A stretch of 64,000 nucleotides of DNA, taken from Xenorhabdus stockiae. GTDB taxonomy: Bacteria > Pseudomonadota > Gammaproteobacteria > Enterobacterales > Enterobacteriaceae. This document shows, one piece after another, positions 1 through 12,700 of this stretch. Where the stretch lies: assembly GCF_002632825.1 (NCBI RefSeq), contig NZ_NJAJ01000001.1:124001-188000 (forward strand). Reading direction: 5' to 3'. Position 1 is the stretch's first letter. Each line of letters opens with the position of its first letter. Below the pieces are notes generated by a model. That model had not been told where the DNA came from, did not search any database, and saw nothing but the letters and a program-made list of their open reading frames with translations. Made by a program: the position numbers and the translations under genes.

Positions 1-3000
1 TCGGATTCAGCAGATCAAACGGATTCACCCGTTCTGCTTCCAGCAATGCTTTTGCCCGCACATCCTGCTCTTGTTCCGATAAATGACGCAAGTCTTCTAC
101 AACAATCGGTAATTCAGCAAAGTCATAGACCAATTGCAACGGCTCACTGTAATTCTCCATATCAAACGCCGTGCGTAGTACATCATGGGCTGCCACGGTC
201 TGAGCGGTTGCTTCCCTGAATGCCTGCTCATTAAACGCCCCGTTAATACGCAGATGAGACGTTCCGGTACAATGATATACGTTGGCATCCGGTGACATAT
301 TCATATGGTAGAACATACCCGCCTGCATCCGGCTGAGCGGGTAGGCATCAACGATTTTTTGCGATCTTTCCTGTGCCTGCGCCTGTAAATGCAAGCGATC
401 TTTCTCTGATATCAGGCTGAATGGTGCAATACTTTGCGCTGACAGTTGATGTTCTTTGCGACGTTCATCAATCAGGGTTGCCAGTTCTGCCACTGTCTGG
501 TGCTGGAACAGATCAGCCAGCGTCAGCAGCCAGCCCTGCTCCTGTGCTTTACCCGTCAGTTGGACACCTCGCAGGGAATCGCCTCCCAGCGCAAAGAAGT
601 TATCATGAATGCCAATCCGCGATACCGGCAATGTTTCCCGCCATAACTTCAGCAATTCACGTTCGGTTTCATTGCGAGCTTCCCGATATTCACTGGCGAG
701 TTGCGGACGTACCTGTTGTGGCGCGGGCAGGGCTTTGCGATCAATTTTTCCATTACTGGTCAGTGGCAGGGCATCAAGGAAAATAAAGGCAGATGGCAGC
801 ATGTAGTCCGGCAGAGTACGCTTCAGTTCAGCCCTGAGCATATCGACAGACAATGCTTCAGCCGAACCTGTTCCCGCCGGCACAATATACGCCACCAGAT
901 GCGAAGTATGCTCAGCTTCGTTCTGGTAAGCCATCACGACCACCTGTTCTATTTCATCAATACGTTTCAGGGCTGTTTCAATCTCGCCCAACTCAATGCG
1001 AAAGCCCCGGATTTTCACCTGATGGTCAGCACGTCCGAGATATTCCAGTGCCCCATCCCGCCGCAAACGTGCTAAATCCCCGCTCCGGTATAACCGCTGC
1101 CCTGCTTCTGCCTGCGGGAAAAACTGCCGTTTATCGACAAAACGCTGGGCCGTCAGTTCAGGTCGATTCAAATAGCCGCGAGCCACACCGGCACCACCAA
1201 CGTATATCTCTCCTACAGCTCCCAGCGGTGACAACCTGCCCTGTCCATCCAGTAAAAAAATCTCCAGATCGTCCAGCGCTTCACCAATCGGGCTTTTTCC
1301 TCCCTGCAAGGCATCTGCCTGCCTGATCCTGCGATAGGTCACATGTACTGTCGTTTCAGTAATGCCATACATATTGATGATTTCAGTCTGCTCATCGCCA
1401 TGTTTTTTAAACCAGCCCAACAAATTAGCCGGCTCCAGCGCTTCTCCTCCCAGAATCACATAACGCAGCGACAGAGGTGAATTTATTCCGTTTTTATCCT
1501 CTTTATTTAATTGTTCATCAGCCGCCATAAATAGCTGGAAAGCAGAAGGCGTCTGGTTCAGCACGGTCACTTTTTCCTGTTGTACCCACTGATAAAAATG
1601 GCCCGGTGTCCGGCTGGTCCAATAAGGCACAATGCTCAGACGTCCGCCGTGCAGTAATGCCCCCCATATTTCCCATACCGAGAAATCAAACGCGCAGGAG
1701 TGAAAGAGTGTCCAGACATCATTTTCACTAAAGGTAAAATGACGTTGACTGGCACTGAATAACCGCATGACATTGGCGTGCGGGATTTCCACGCCTTTCG
1801 GTACACCGGTAGAGCCGGAGGTATAAATCACATAAGCCAGTGCATCAGGCTGACAGGCCATATCAGGGTTATCCAGCGGCATAGTCTGAATAAAGGTTTT
1901 TTCAGTATCGATGCAGAGATAATCCACTTTTTCGTGATCAAACAGAGTGCGGTATACAGGAGTGCCGATAACCAGCTGAATACCCGCATCTTCAACGTAG
2001 AAACGAACCCGTTCCGGTGCATGGCTGCCATCGATGGGTACATAAGCCAGCCCTGCTTTTAATACGGCCAGAATAGCAACCAGCATCTCCTCATCACGTT
2101 CCAGACAAAGGCCGATCAATGGCGTTGATTCTACCGTTCCCTCCGTTTGCTGCCTGATTTTCAAAATATGGTGTGCCAGTTGATTGGCCCGCTGATTAAG
2201 CTGTTCATAAGTGAGCGTCTTGCCATTGTCAGTGCTCAGAGCAATAGCCTGCGGACGACGCATTACCTGTTGCTCAAATGCCTGATGTAAGGTTTGTGTC
2301 ACCGGATGAGTGTTCAGGCTGCGTGGCCATTCTTGCAGTAGCCACTGTTTTTCCGCTTCATTGATACATTGATACTCAGTCAGCGCAGCATGGGCGTTCC
2401 GGGCTATTTCCTGCAACAAAAAGCAGAAATTAGCCTCAACCTGTTTAATCGTTGCTTCATCAAACAGGTCAGTACTGTATTCAAATGTGCCCTGCAATTG
2501 TTCTCTGCCATCGGCCTGTAAGATTTTTTCCATCGAGAGCGTCAGATCGAATTTAGCGTAATCCCCCACAACCGTGAATGGCGTGGTTTTGATTCCATCT
2601 AACTGCCATCCGGCAGAGTCTGAGCTATCAAAGGCAAACATGACCTGAAACAGCGGAGCATAGCTCAGATCCCGTCTGGGGTTGATAGCTTCCACCAGTT
2701 GTTCAAAACTCACCCGCTGGTGGGATAAACCATCAAGTACAGTATTAAAAACCTGCGTCTGTAATTGAGTGAAATTAGCATGAGGATCCAGCTCAATCCG
2801 GTAAACCAGTGTATTGACAAAGAATCCGACAATACCTTCCAGCTCCAACTGCCCACGCCCGGAGACCGGCGAACCGATAACCAGATCAGTCTGACCACTG
2901 TAGCGATAAAGCAGCAGGTAAAATGCACTTAATAGCGTGGAAAACAGGGTTTTATTTTGCTGACGTGCCTGTCGATCCAGTGCCTGTGTCAGTTCAGGCG

Positions 3001-3703
3001 ATAATGCGAAACAGTGCGTTTTACCGCGCAGGCTCAGACGGCTGGGGCGTGGATAATCAAAAGGCAGTGCGATAGGCTCAATACCGGACAGTTTTTCTTT
3101 CCACCATACCAACGATTCAGCTAATGCAGGATTTTCATGCTGCTCGTGCTGCCATTCTGAATAATCAATGTACTGTATGGGTAACTCCGGCAATTCGGGG
3201 AATCTGCCCTGTCGCCGTGCGTTATAACATGCTGTCAGTTCACGGCTGATAATACCGGCAGACCAGCCATCTGAAATAATGTGGTGCAGCACCATTACCA
3301 GATAATGACGCTCCTCCCCGTGTTCAGTTCCACACTGATACAGAGTAAAACGCAATAACGGAGCCTGCTGTAAATCAAACGGTTGCTGACTGTCGTGCTG
3401 TAAACGCTGCTTTTGTTCTTCTTCACTCAGCATAGACAAATCAACCGTGACCAGCGGTAAAGATACGGATTCATGGCAACACTGATAAAGTGAGCCATTC
3501 TGATACACAAAACCTGTGCGAAAAGACTCGTGTCTTTCCACCATATCGCTGGTAGCCTGTGTGAGTGCCGGTATATCCAAATGTCCCTCAAGCACCAGCG
3601 CAGTTGTGATGTGATAAATGGCGGATTTTTGTTCGAGTTGTTCATGCAACCATAAACGTTTTTGCGCAAGGGATGCTTTAAACTGAAATATATTTTCCTG
3701 CAT
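1..3703 (-). CDS. fclJ: Non-ribosomal peptide synthetase FclJ-like, N-terminal part (C-A-T-C..., runs off left edge)
   Basis: My reading of the minus strand gives an open frame from an ATG at 3701-3703 (GGAGG ribosome site just upstream) to the window edge, so the gene is partial. The order is a condensation domain with a normal HHxxxDG motif (HHIISDG, near 3280), an adenylation domain (SGSTG near 1820), a carrier domain (GGDSL near 575) and the first part of a second condensation domain starting near 325. Pocket residues read by eye at the GrsA-equivalent positions are D-F-W-N-I-G-M-V-H-K, the classic threonine code. The gene follows fclI after a 65-base gap on the same strand, so it would extend the FclI peptide by Thr and then at least one more residue. 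Family and domain order are clear. The name fclJ rests on resemblance to fabclavine clusters. Confidence 0.9.
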   Translation of the reverse strand, partial: MQENIFQFKASLAQKRLWLHEQLEQKSAIYHITTALVLEGHLDIPALTQATSDMVERHESFRTGFVYQNGSLYQCCHESVSLPLVTVDLSMLSEEEQKQRLQHDSQQPFDLQQAPLLRFTLYQCGTEHGEERHYLVMVLHHIISDGWSAGIISRELTACYNARRQGRFPELPELPIQYIDYSEWQHEQHENPALAESLVWWKEKLSGIEPIALPFDYPRPSRLSLRGKTHCFALSPELTQALDRQARQQNKTLFSTLLSAFYLLLYRYSGQTDLVIGSPVSGRGQLELEGIVGFFVNTLVYRIELDPHANFTQLQTQVFNTVLDGLSHQRVSFEQLVEAINPRRDLSYAPLFQVMFAFDSSDSAGWQLDGIKTTPFTVVGDYAKFDLTLSMEKILQADGREQLQGTFEYSTDLFDEATIKQVEANFCFLLQEIARNAHAALTEYQCINEAEKQWLLQEWPRSLNTHPVTQTLHQAFEQQVMRRPQAIALSTDNGKTLTYEQLNQRANQLAHHILKIRQQTEGTVESTPLIGLCLERDEEMLVAILAVLKAGLAYVPIDGSHAPERVRFYVEDAGIQLVIGTPVYRTLFDHEKVDYLCIDTEKTFIQTMPLDNPDMACQPDALAYVIYTSGSTGVPKGVEIPHANVMRLFSASQRHFTFSENDVWTLFHSCAFDFSVWEIWGALLHGGRLSIVPYWTSRTPGHFYQWVQQEKVTVLNQTPSAFQLFMAADEQLNKEDKNGINSPLSLRYVILGGEALEPANLLGWFKKHGDEQTEIINMYGITETTVHVTYRRIRQADALQGGKSPIGEALDDLEIFLLDGQGRLSPLGAVGEIYVGGAGVARGYLNRPELTAQRFVDKRQFFPQAEAGQRLYRSGDLARLRRDGALEYLGRADHQVKIRGFRIELGEIETALKRIDEIEQVVVMAYQNEAEHTSHLVAYIVPAGTGSAEALSVDMLRAELKRTLPDYMLPSAFIFLDALPLTSNGKIDRKALPAPQQVRPQLASEYREARNETERELLKLWRETLPVSRIGIHDNFFALGGDSLRGVQLTGKAQEQGWLLTLADLFQHQTVAELATLIDERRKEHQLSAQSIAPFSLISEKDRLHLQAQAQERSQKIVDAYPLSRMQAGMFYHMNMSPDANVYHCTGTSHLRINGAFNEQAFREATAQTVAAHDVLRTAFDMENYSEPLQLVYDFAELPIVVEDLRHLSEQEQDVRAKALLEAERVNPFDLLNP

Positions 3704-3768
3704 AAAACCTCCGGCTAAATACCCGTAACTTTGCGGGTTTCGGGTATATTCCATTGTTATTGTGTTTT

Positions 3769-6700
3769 TTATTTCCGTCCGCGTACGACACGTTTTATCG
3801 TGTTGTACTGTGTATTCTTGTCGATCACCTTTCCGGTCATACGAGAATCCAGAAAATGAGCAAGTTGCTTAATTGTCTGGTGTTGCAAAAGTTCAGCCAG
3901 AGAGAGCCTGACTGCCAGTTGCTGTTCAATACGGGCTGCAATACGTAAGGCATGTAGTGAGTGCCCTCCCAGAGCAAAGAAACTCTGATCACACCCAATC
4001 TGTTGTTGTCGTAGCACTTCACACCAGATATCCCGCAGATGGTTTTCCAGTGCCGTTTGCGGAGAATACGACGCGTTTTCTTCTTGCGGTTGACGGGAGA
4101 GATGTTTCAATCCGGACAGGTGTTCCGGCAAACGCCCCAGCAAAGCCCGATAATCAATCTTGCCATTGATGGTCTGCGGCATTTCATCCATTGGTACAAT
4201 GACATGCGGCAACATATGAGTTGGCAGATACCGGCTGAGGAAACCGAGTATTTGTCCTGATATTTCTGATAGAGAGTCGGAAGGTATACCGTCATTTACG
4301 GTTGGCTTTAGTGAATCCGGTTTCAGAAACTCAGGTTTAAGAGACACACAAGCCACCAGCTGCATGTCTTCCTGTTTACCAGAATATACTTTATCGGAAT
4401 AGGTAAGCAGTGCACTTTGCTGTACATATGGATGCTGCATCAGTTGTGCTTCAATCTCCCCCGGTTCTATCCGGTAACCCCGAAGCTTGATTTGCCGATC
4501 ACGGCGACCAAGATAGAGCAGTTTCCCATCCGGTAGAGCACAAACCCGATCCCCCGTGCGATAAACCCGTATGCTTTCCTGTGTTCCACCTTCCAACGGA
4601 ACGGACAATGTGATGAATTTTTCTGCTGTTAATTCAGGGCGATCCCAGTAACCGCGCGCCACTCCCAATCCACCGATATACAACTCACCGACCATGCCAA
4701 AGGGAGTCGGTGACAAATCATCATTCAGGACAAACAGACGCGTGTTGGCGATAGGTAAACCAATCGGCATCATGCCCTGTAAATCCTGTTGTTTGTCCGC
4801 ACGATGGACACAGCAGCCGACGACGGTCTCCGTCGGGCCATATTCGTTGAATACACCGATATCTCCTCCGTCCGGCAGCCATCCCTGTACGGTTTCACAA
4901 CTGAGCGCATCACCTCCGATCACCAATGAATGCACATGGGATCTCGCGGTAGCATCCAGATATTCCGATAACACGCCCAGATGAGCCGGCGTGATTTTCA
5001 ATAAATGGCGATCTTTGGATGACGGTTGCTGTAATGCCGTTGCTATCGCGGCAATATCCGCGTCATCCTTAATCACGGTGATGGTGCCGCCATGTAACAA
5101 CGGCAGGTAAAGACTGGTCAGGGTAGCATCAAAGCTGACGGAAGAATGGAACAGGCTCTGAGTTCCGGTCGTCACCTGATAACGCAAAGCGGCATCTGTC
5201 AGATAGTTAATCAGGCTGTGATGTTCAATCATGACGCCTTTCGGTGCGCCTGTGGAGCCGGAGGTATAAATCAGATAGGCCAATGCACTGGCGTCATCAA
5301 TGACCGGAGGTAACGCGCTCGATGGTAACTGCTCTGTCTTCTGATCCAGAGCCAAAACAGCGATATCATATGTAAGATTGGCAGCCAGAGCCTGATAAGT
5401 CAGCACCAGACAGCTTTGGCTGTCTGACAATAAATAAGTGACCCGCTCCGTGGGATAAGACGTATCAATCGGCACATAACAAGCGCCGATCCTGCTGACA
5501 GCCAGCATCGCAGCGATATAATCCAGACTACGGGGTAAATAAAGCGCAACTCTGTCTCCCGCTTTAACCCGATTGTGGTGCAAACGCAGGCTAATCTGTT
5601 CAGCCTGCTGCGCTAATTCGGCATAACTGACCTGCTGATACCCATCAATCACAGCAGTCTGACGGGGAGAATTCTGAACCTGACGGGCAAACAGGCTATA
5701 CACATTCCCGACAAAAACAGGCAATGCTTCCCCTTGCCATTGTGTCAGTAGCTGCTGCTTTTCCCGTTCGTCCAGCAGGGCAATATCGTCCGGTCTTCCC
5801 GTCATATTATTGATTAACTGCTCTAACAGGCGGATAAAATGCCCTGTCAGACGGGCCACGGTAGCGGCATCATACAAACCTGTGTCGTACACCAACGTAC
5901 CATGCAGGCCGTCAGAAAATGATGCCACCAGCACCAGTGGATAATTCGTGCTTTCCGTTGCCTGAGTAAATTGGAACAGATTTTTCCGGGCATCGCCCTG
6001 TTTGGGTTGCGGGTAGTTTTCAAACACCAGTAACGTTTCAAACTCCGGCAGTTCACAGGCTGATTTCAGATCAGCCAGCGAGATATCACTGAATCTTTCA
6101 TGTTCCCGCTGCTGCTGTTGAATAGCGTTCAGCCAGTCTGTGGTCGTCTGATAATGGTGAGTAACAATATGGATTGGCAGTGTGCTGATTAACAGCCCAA
6201 CCATTTTATCAATGCCGGCTAATTCTGCTTGTCGGCCGGATACCGTCATACCGAACAGACACTTATCCTGCTGGCTGTAACGCTGTAACAATAAAGCCCA
6301 TGCGCCCTGTACCAACGTATTGATGGTTAAGCGGTAACGGCGGCCTGTTTCAGCCAGCCGCTCCGAAAGTACGGAGGGCAACCGGAAGGTATGACGTTGT
6401 TTTAACTGACTGGCCGCCCTGAGCGGATGAGCAGCGGGCAAGGATGTGGCTGCGCCAACATCAGCTAATTGCGCCTGCCAGTATTCCTGACACGCTCTGC
6501 GGTTATTTTGTTGCCAGCGAATAAATGATCGGAATGCCGGCGCGGGTGGCAGGATACTATTCAGAGGCTGAGAAGCCTGCTGGTAAAGAGATTCAACGGC
6601 TGTCAGTAACAGCCTGACTGACCAGCCATCAAGAATGGCATGATGATGGCTGAACAGAAGCCGTATCGCCTCATCCGGCAATTGCAGCACGGTGATGCGG

Positions 6701-9700
6701 AACAGCGTTCCTTGTTCTGGTGTAAATTCTTCTGCCTGATCCGCTGCCAACAGGTTCTGATAATGTTGCTCAGCTTCCGGTCGGCTATAAGACCTTAAAT
6801 CATGTTGACGCCAGTCCACTTCCTGATTGGGCGTGACAATCTGCAACGGCTGACTGGCAAGTCTCATTTCAAAACGGCTGCGCAGAACAGGATAGTGGTC
6901 AGTTACTTGCTGCCATGCTCTCTTTAAGCGGGAAATATCTATTTCATGCTGACTGAGGGTAAAGCAGAGTTGTTCGTGATACAGCCCGTGGCCCTGCTCT
7001 GCCATTGAATGGAATAGCATCCCTTCCTGCGTGTAAGTCAGCGGGTAGATATCTTCCATTACGCCATACCGTTGCTGCAACTGGTGCAGGGTTTCCGCAT
7101 TCAGGCTGGCAAGCGGGAAATCAGATGGCGTATATGTTGTCAGGGTCTGAGCCACGCAGTGATCTGTCAGCAGGAGAAGCTGCTCTTTCATCACCATCGC
7201 CAGTTTATTGATAGTTTCATCCCGATAACACTGACGGTTATACGTCCACTCTATCTGTAATTGCCCCTCATCAATGTAGCAATCTACTGCCAACGCATAT
7301 GAAGCGGTATTATCCGCGGCATAACGATCATCCAGCACCATATCTGCAACACCCTGTAATGGTGTCTGATGGAAGGTACGGGTAAATTGGCCCAGATAAT
7401 TGAAGCAGATATCAGCCTTCGGAATTGCGGGCAGTTGATGATTGGCATTTGTCTGGGAATAGCGTAATGCACCATATCCGGTGCCGCTATAAGGAACCTG
7501 ACGCACGGCTTCTTTCACTCGTTGAATCAATTTATCCGGTGAACAGAACGCTGGCAGTTCCAGTAACAGAGGATAAATGGCGGTAAACCAGCCAACTGTA
7601 CGGCTGACGTCCACATTTTCATGCAGACTTTCCCGCCCGTGCCCTTCCATATCCACATGCAGCAATCCGGAACCACTCCACTGTTGCAGTGTTGCCGCCA
7701 GCGCTGCCAGTAATAAATCGCCTACATGGGTGCGATAGGCATGTCCGGTGTGCTGCACCAGATTCGTGGTAACAGAAGGCGCTAATGCCAGCCGGTATTT
7801 AGCCGATTCTCTGACTAAGCCGGGGAACGGTTTTTCTCCCTGATCGCAGGGCAGAGCAGGCACGGCCTGATTCAGTTTTTGTTGCCAGAATCGATATTCT
7901 TCCTGAGCCTGCTCAGACTGGGCGTAATCGATAAGATGGGATGACCAATTAATCAAAGAGGCCGTTTTTGTCATCAGGGTCGGTTTTCCCCCTGCCAGCA
8001 TTGCCCGGTAATAGTGGCTTAAATCTTCGGTCAGAATACGCCATGAAACACCATCTATGACCAGATGGTGAACGGTCAGCAACAAATAATCTCCTTCAGT
8101 GGTCATGAAATGAGTTGCTGTCAGTAACGGGCCATGCTCTATATTCAGTTGGGCCTGCCGTTCAGCCACGGCTTGCAGCAGGGCTTTTCTCGCCGGAATT
8201 GCTGTGATCCGACACCGCTCTATCGGCAATATTGTGACCGCTTCACCTATTCTTCCATAACTCCGGCCCTGCTCACCTGTCAGCGGGAAACGTGAACGCA
8301 GTCCATCATGTTGATTAACTACCAGTGCCAATGCCTGCTCCAGCCGCGAAATATCTGTTTCCGGCTCCAGAGCATACAGGTAGGACTGATTATAATGGTG
8401 CGGATTAGCATGGTGATGGGCAAAGAACCAGCGCTGAATTGGCAACAGGGCATACTCTCCCTGTACGGATTGAGCATTGTTTTCGGCTTTACCATCAGCA
8501 TTATTTGCCTGTGCCATTTTACTGTTAGGGTCTTGTGTCACGACAGCGGCTAATCCTGCAATAGTTGGATAATCAAACAGCATTTTTGGCGTGATCCGCA
8601 GGCCAATTTCCCGCCCTCTGAACACAATTTGCAGGCTAAGAATAGAATCTCCGCCCAGCACAAAGAAATCATCATCAATGCCCAAGTTTTGCTGATCCAA
8701 TACTTGTTGCCAGATTTCTGTCAGCTGTTTTTCCAGTGTTGTCATCGGCATCCGACGATGCGGGTAATCAGGTTGTTCGGGTAACGTAATCTGTGCCAGA
8801 CTTCTGCGGTCAATTTTGCCATTAGCCGTCAGTGGCAGTACTTCCTGTATGATCCATTGAGTCGGGCACATATATGCTGGCAAGCGCTGGCTCAGTTCTT
8901 GCCTCACATTTTCTATCTCTGTTACAGTCTGGCCTGCCACCGGTTTGTTCATGACCAGATAAGCAACCAGATGCTGACGACCATGAACGTCTCTCATCCC
9001 TACCGCTGCCTGAGCCACACCCTGACAGGCTGAAAGTTGAGCCTCTATTTCTTCCAGTTCAATTCGGTAACCGTGCAGTTTGATTTGTTGATCTTTGCGT
9101 CCCAAAAATAACAAATTGCCGTCCGGCAGATAACGGGCCAGATCACCTGTCCGATAGAGTTTTTTCTGTGATGATGAAGAGAAAGGAGAGGTGATAAAGC
9201 GGCTTTCAGTCAGCTCCGGACGATTAAAATACCCTAGCCCTACGCCCTCTCCGCCAATATACAGTTCCCCCACGGAGCCAAACGGCACCAACTGCTGGCA
9301 TTCATCCAGCAGGTAAAGCTGTGTATTGGCTATCGGACGGCCGATCGGCAATGCGCCATCACCTTTTATCTCTCCGGCTAATATGTCGTAGATACAGCAG
9401 CCTACAGTGGCTTCCGTCGGGCCATATTCATTGATAATTCTGACTTGTGGTGCATGTTGTCGCCAGAAGCGCAGGGAACTGGCAGACAAACTTTCTCCGC
9501 CAATGACCAGCAGAGGTATTCGCCCTGCCTGTTCCGGTGATAACTGCTGGCTCAGCAGTTCCAGATGGGCCGGAGTGATCTTCGCCATTGTTAAATCCGG
9601 CAACTGCTGCCACGCCTGAATTAATGCCGGAATATCATCTCTTTCCGGCAGAATAAACAGGGTTTGCCCCTGTAATAACGGCAGGAACAGGCTGGTAATA

Positions 9701-12700
9701 GTGGCATCAAAAGAGATAGAAGCATGGAGAGTATTTCCCTGTCTGCTCCTGTCTCCATAATATTCGCAGGCATGTTGGAGATAGTTTTGCAGCCCACGAT
9801 GCGGAATGATCGTACCTTTTGGCCTGCCGGTCGAGCCGGATGTATAGAGAATATAGGCGGGCTGCTCCGGTGAAATCACAATATCAGGATTAGCAATATT
9901 CCCCTGATAATCGGTAACGGCTTCTGAAATAAACGGTTCAGGATTCAACAGAATACTTTGCTGCGCTGGCAGAGCTAATCTGGCCGACTGCTCATGGTTG
10001 GTGATCACCCGTGCGACCTGTGCATCTTCCAGCATAAACCGGGCTCGCTCTGCCGGATAAGTGCAGTCAACAGGCACATATGCTGCCCCTGTTTTCAGAA
10101 CAGCAAGGATCGCCACAACCAGCATGGCGGAGCGCGGCAGACAGATCCCCACCAGCGATCCCTGACCAATACCCTGTTTCAGTAAATCATTCGCCAGCCG
10201 ATTAGCATGTTGGTTGAGCTGTTCATAACTCAACGTAAACTCGGTTTCGTCTTGTTCCCGCAGGGCAATCGCCTGTGGCGTCCGGCTCACCTGTTGTTCA
10301 AATTGCTGGTGTACCAGCGGATATAGCAGTGGCTGAGCCGTGGAATTAAGTTCGTTCGCCTGCTGCTGATATTCTTGTGGTGACAACATAGGCAACTGAT
10401 AAATTGGCTGCTCTGGTGTATCACACAAGCTGTTCAGCAGACGGACATAATGCGTCACCAGTTGTTCCACCATTTCCGGTGCAAAGCACGTCTGACGATA
10501 TTCCACGGTTAATAACAGGCTATCCGTCATTTCCGGCTCAGGCATCTCCTGAACAAACAACGTTAAATCGAATTTAGCTTCTGGATTATTTATCGACTGA
10601 CTGTTTATTGTGCCAGTCCGGCATTGCTGATTATGCTGCTGTGCATTGAATACAAACATGACTCTGAACAGCGGAGAAAGAGAGCGTTTTTCCGCGGGTA
10701 ATACCGCATCCACAACCTGCTCAAACGGTACATCTTTGTTCGCCATTGCCTGATTCAGTGTCTGCACACTGCTATGCAGGAACTCAGTAAATGACAGCCT
10801 GATATCCACGTTCTGACGTACGGCCAGCGTATTGAGCAATAATCCAATCACAGATTGCAATTCGGGTTTATCACGCAGCGATACAGGTATCCCAACGACA
10901 ATATCCCCCATTGCGTCACCTTCCCCGCAGTAGCGCTGTAATAAAATCTGGAACGCCGCCATCATCAGGGTAAACAGTGTTGTATCCTGCTGTTTTGCCA
11001 GCCTGCGCAGGGCGGCGGTCTGTTCACAGGAGAGCGGCAGACGGTGATAAGCCGCTTTTACATCGTCAGTCCGTTCAGAATGCTGTTGAGGGAATGTCGC
11101 TACCGGTGGCAGGTGATGATAGACCTGACGCCAGTAATCTAACTGGCTATGCCAGATTTTCTGGGCTTCTGTGCTGTGTTCCCATGCGGCAAACTGCATA
11201 TAATCGGGGGCTGCTGGTTGAATGGCGTTTTCTTCTGCCAGATACTCTTCTGTCAAATACAATGACAGTAACTCATTATCCAGCAGCGCCAGTGACTGCT
11301 CATCCACCAGAATATGATGCAGGCAGACAATCAGTGCGCTGCCTTGTCTTGCATCCGTGACCAGCAATAGCCGATATAACGGTTGTCCGATCAGCTGAAA
11401 GGGCGTTTCCGCCATATGCATGGCCCGCAGTTGTAACTGCTGCTGCCATTCCTGCTCATTCTGTACTTCGATAATTTCGTGCGGGCAATCAGGTAACTGC
11501 TCACTGTAGTATTGCCGTGGTGTGGTTCCTGCCATCCGTAAACGCAGATTGAGCAATGGATTGCGACGAAACAGCAACATGATGCTGTTTTGTATCCGTT
11601 CAGCATCTCCGCAGTTTCCGGTTGTGTTGGTCGGTGAATCAGCGCGGGTAAACGTTTTGATACTGGTGATGTGATGACGGCAACTATCAGGGTATAGCTG
11701 ATCAAGGAACCACATCCGTTGCTGGGCAAAACTCAGCGGAGCTTCATGCACGGCTTCCAGATGCAGAGGATGAACACGGGCTGTTAAATCGGCTTTTTCT
11801 GCCAGCCGCATCGGAGTACGGCAGATAAACACATCACTGACTCTGAAATACAGCCGGAACTGCTCAGCCAGCATAGCGACCATTTTAGCGGCCAGCAGTG
11901 AGTGTCCGCCTGCGGCAAAAAATGAGGTATTACGTCCAATCCCCTGATGCCCCAGCAAATCCTGCCAGACCTGAATAATAGCCTGTTCTGTGGCGTTCTG
12001 AGCGGGTTCTGCAACGATTTCGTTTTCCTGCCTGACGGGTTTGGGAAAACGCTTTCTATCTACTTTATTATTCGGCAGGCGAGGAAATTCGTGCAAAAAC
12101 ACATAGCAGGAAGGGCACATAAATTCCGGCAATAAGCCGTTCAGATACGATTCAATCTGTGCCTGATCAAGTTCAGACCCCGCTTTGGGAAGTATATAGG
12201 CGACGATTGCACTGGCATTCAGGTAATCTTCCCGTACCATTGCCACTGCATCAGAAATAGCAGAATACTGGCGCAGGGCACTTTCAATTTCGCCAAGTTC
12301 TACGCGATAGCCACGAATTTTTATTTGCTGGTCAATGCGCCCCAAATAATCAATATTGCCGTCAGCTCTGTAACGAGCCAGATCGCCGGTGCGATAAAGG
12401 CGGGCCTCCGGTCGGGAGCTGAACGGATCGGGGATAAAATGAGATGCAGTCAGGTCAGGCCGATTCAGATAACCCGCCGTCACACCCACCCCGCCGATGT
12501 AGAGTTCGCCCGCAACACCAATCGGCAATGGTGCCTGATATTCGTCCAAAATCCAGACCTGTGAGTTGGCGATTGGGCGGCCGATATGAATCTGATTATC
12601 ATCTGTCGTCAACTCGGCATTCGTCGTCCCCACTGTGGCTTCCGTCGGGCCATAGGAGTTAATAAAACGCCGGTTTTTCCCCCACTTATGCAGCAAATCC

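Noticed and set aside
853-1326. Plus-strand 157-codon frame opposite fclJ
   Set aside because: It lies entirely opposite the NRPS coding frame with no ribosome site and low-complexity, Pro/His-rich translation; a shadow of the GC-biased synthetase.
7480-8520. Domain after T3 of FclI as an ordinary condensation domain
   Set aside because: It is directly followed by another C domain and shows epimerase-type segments (GWFTAIYP, YGALRYS), so it is an epimerase.
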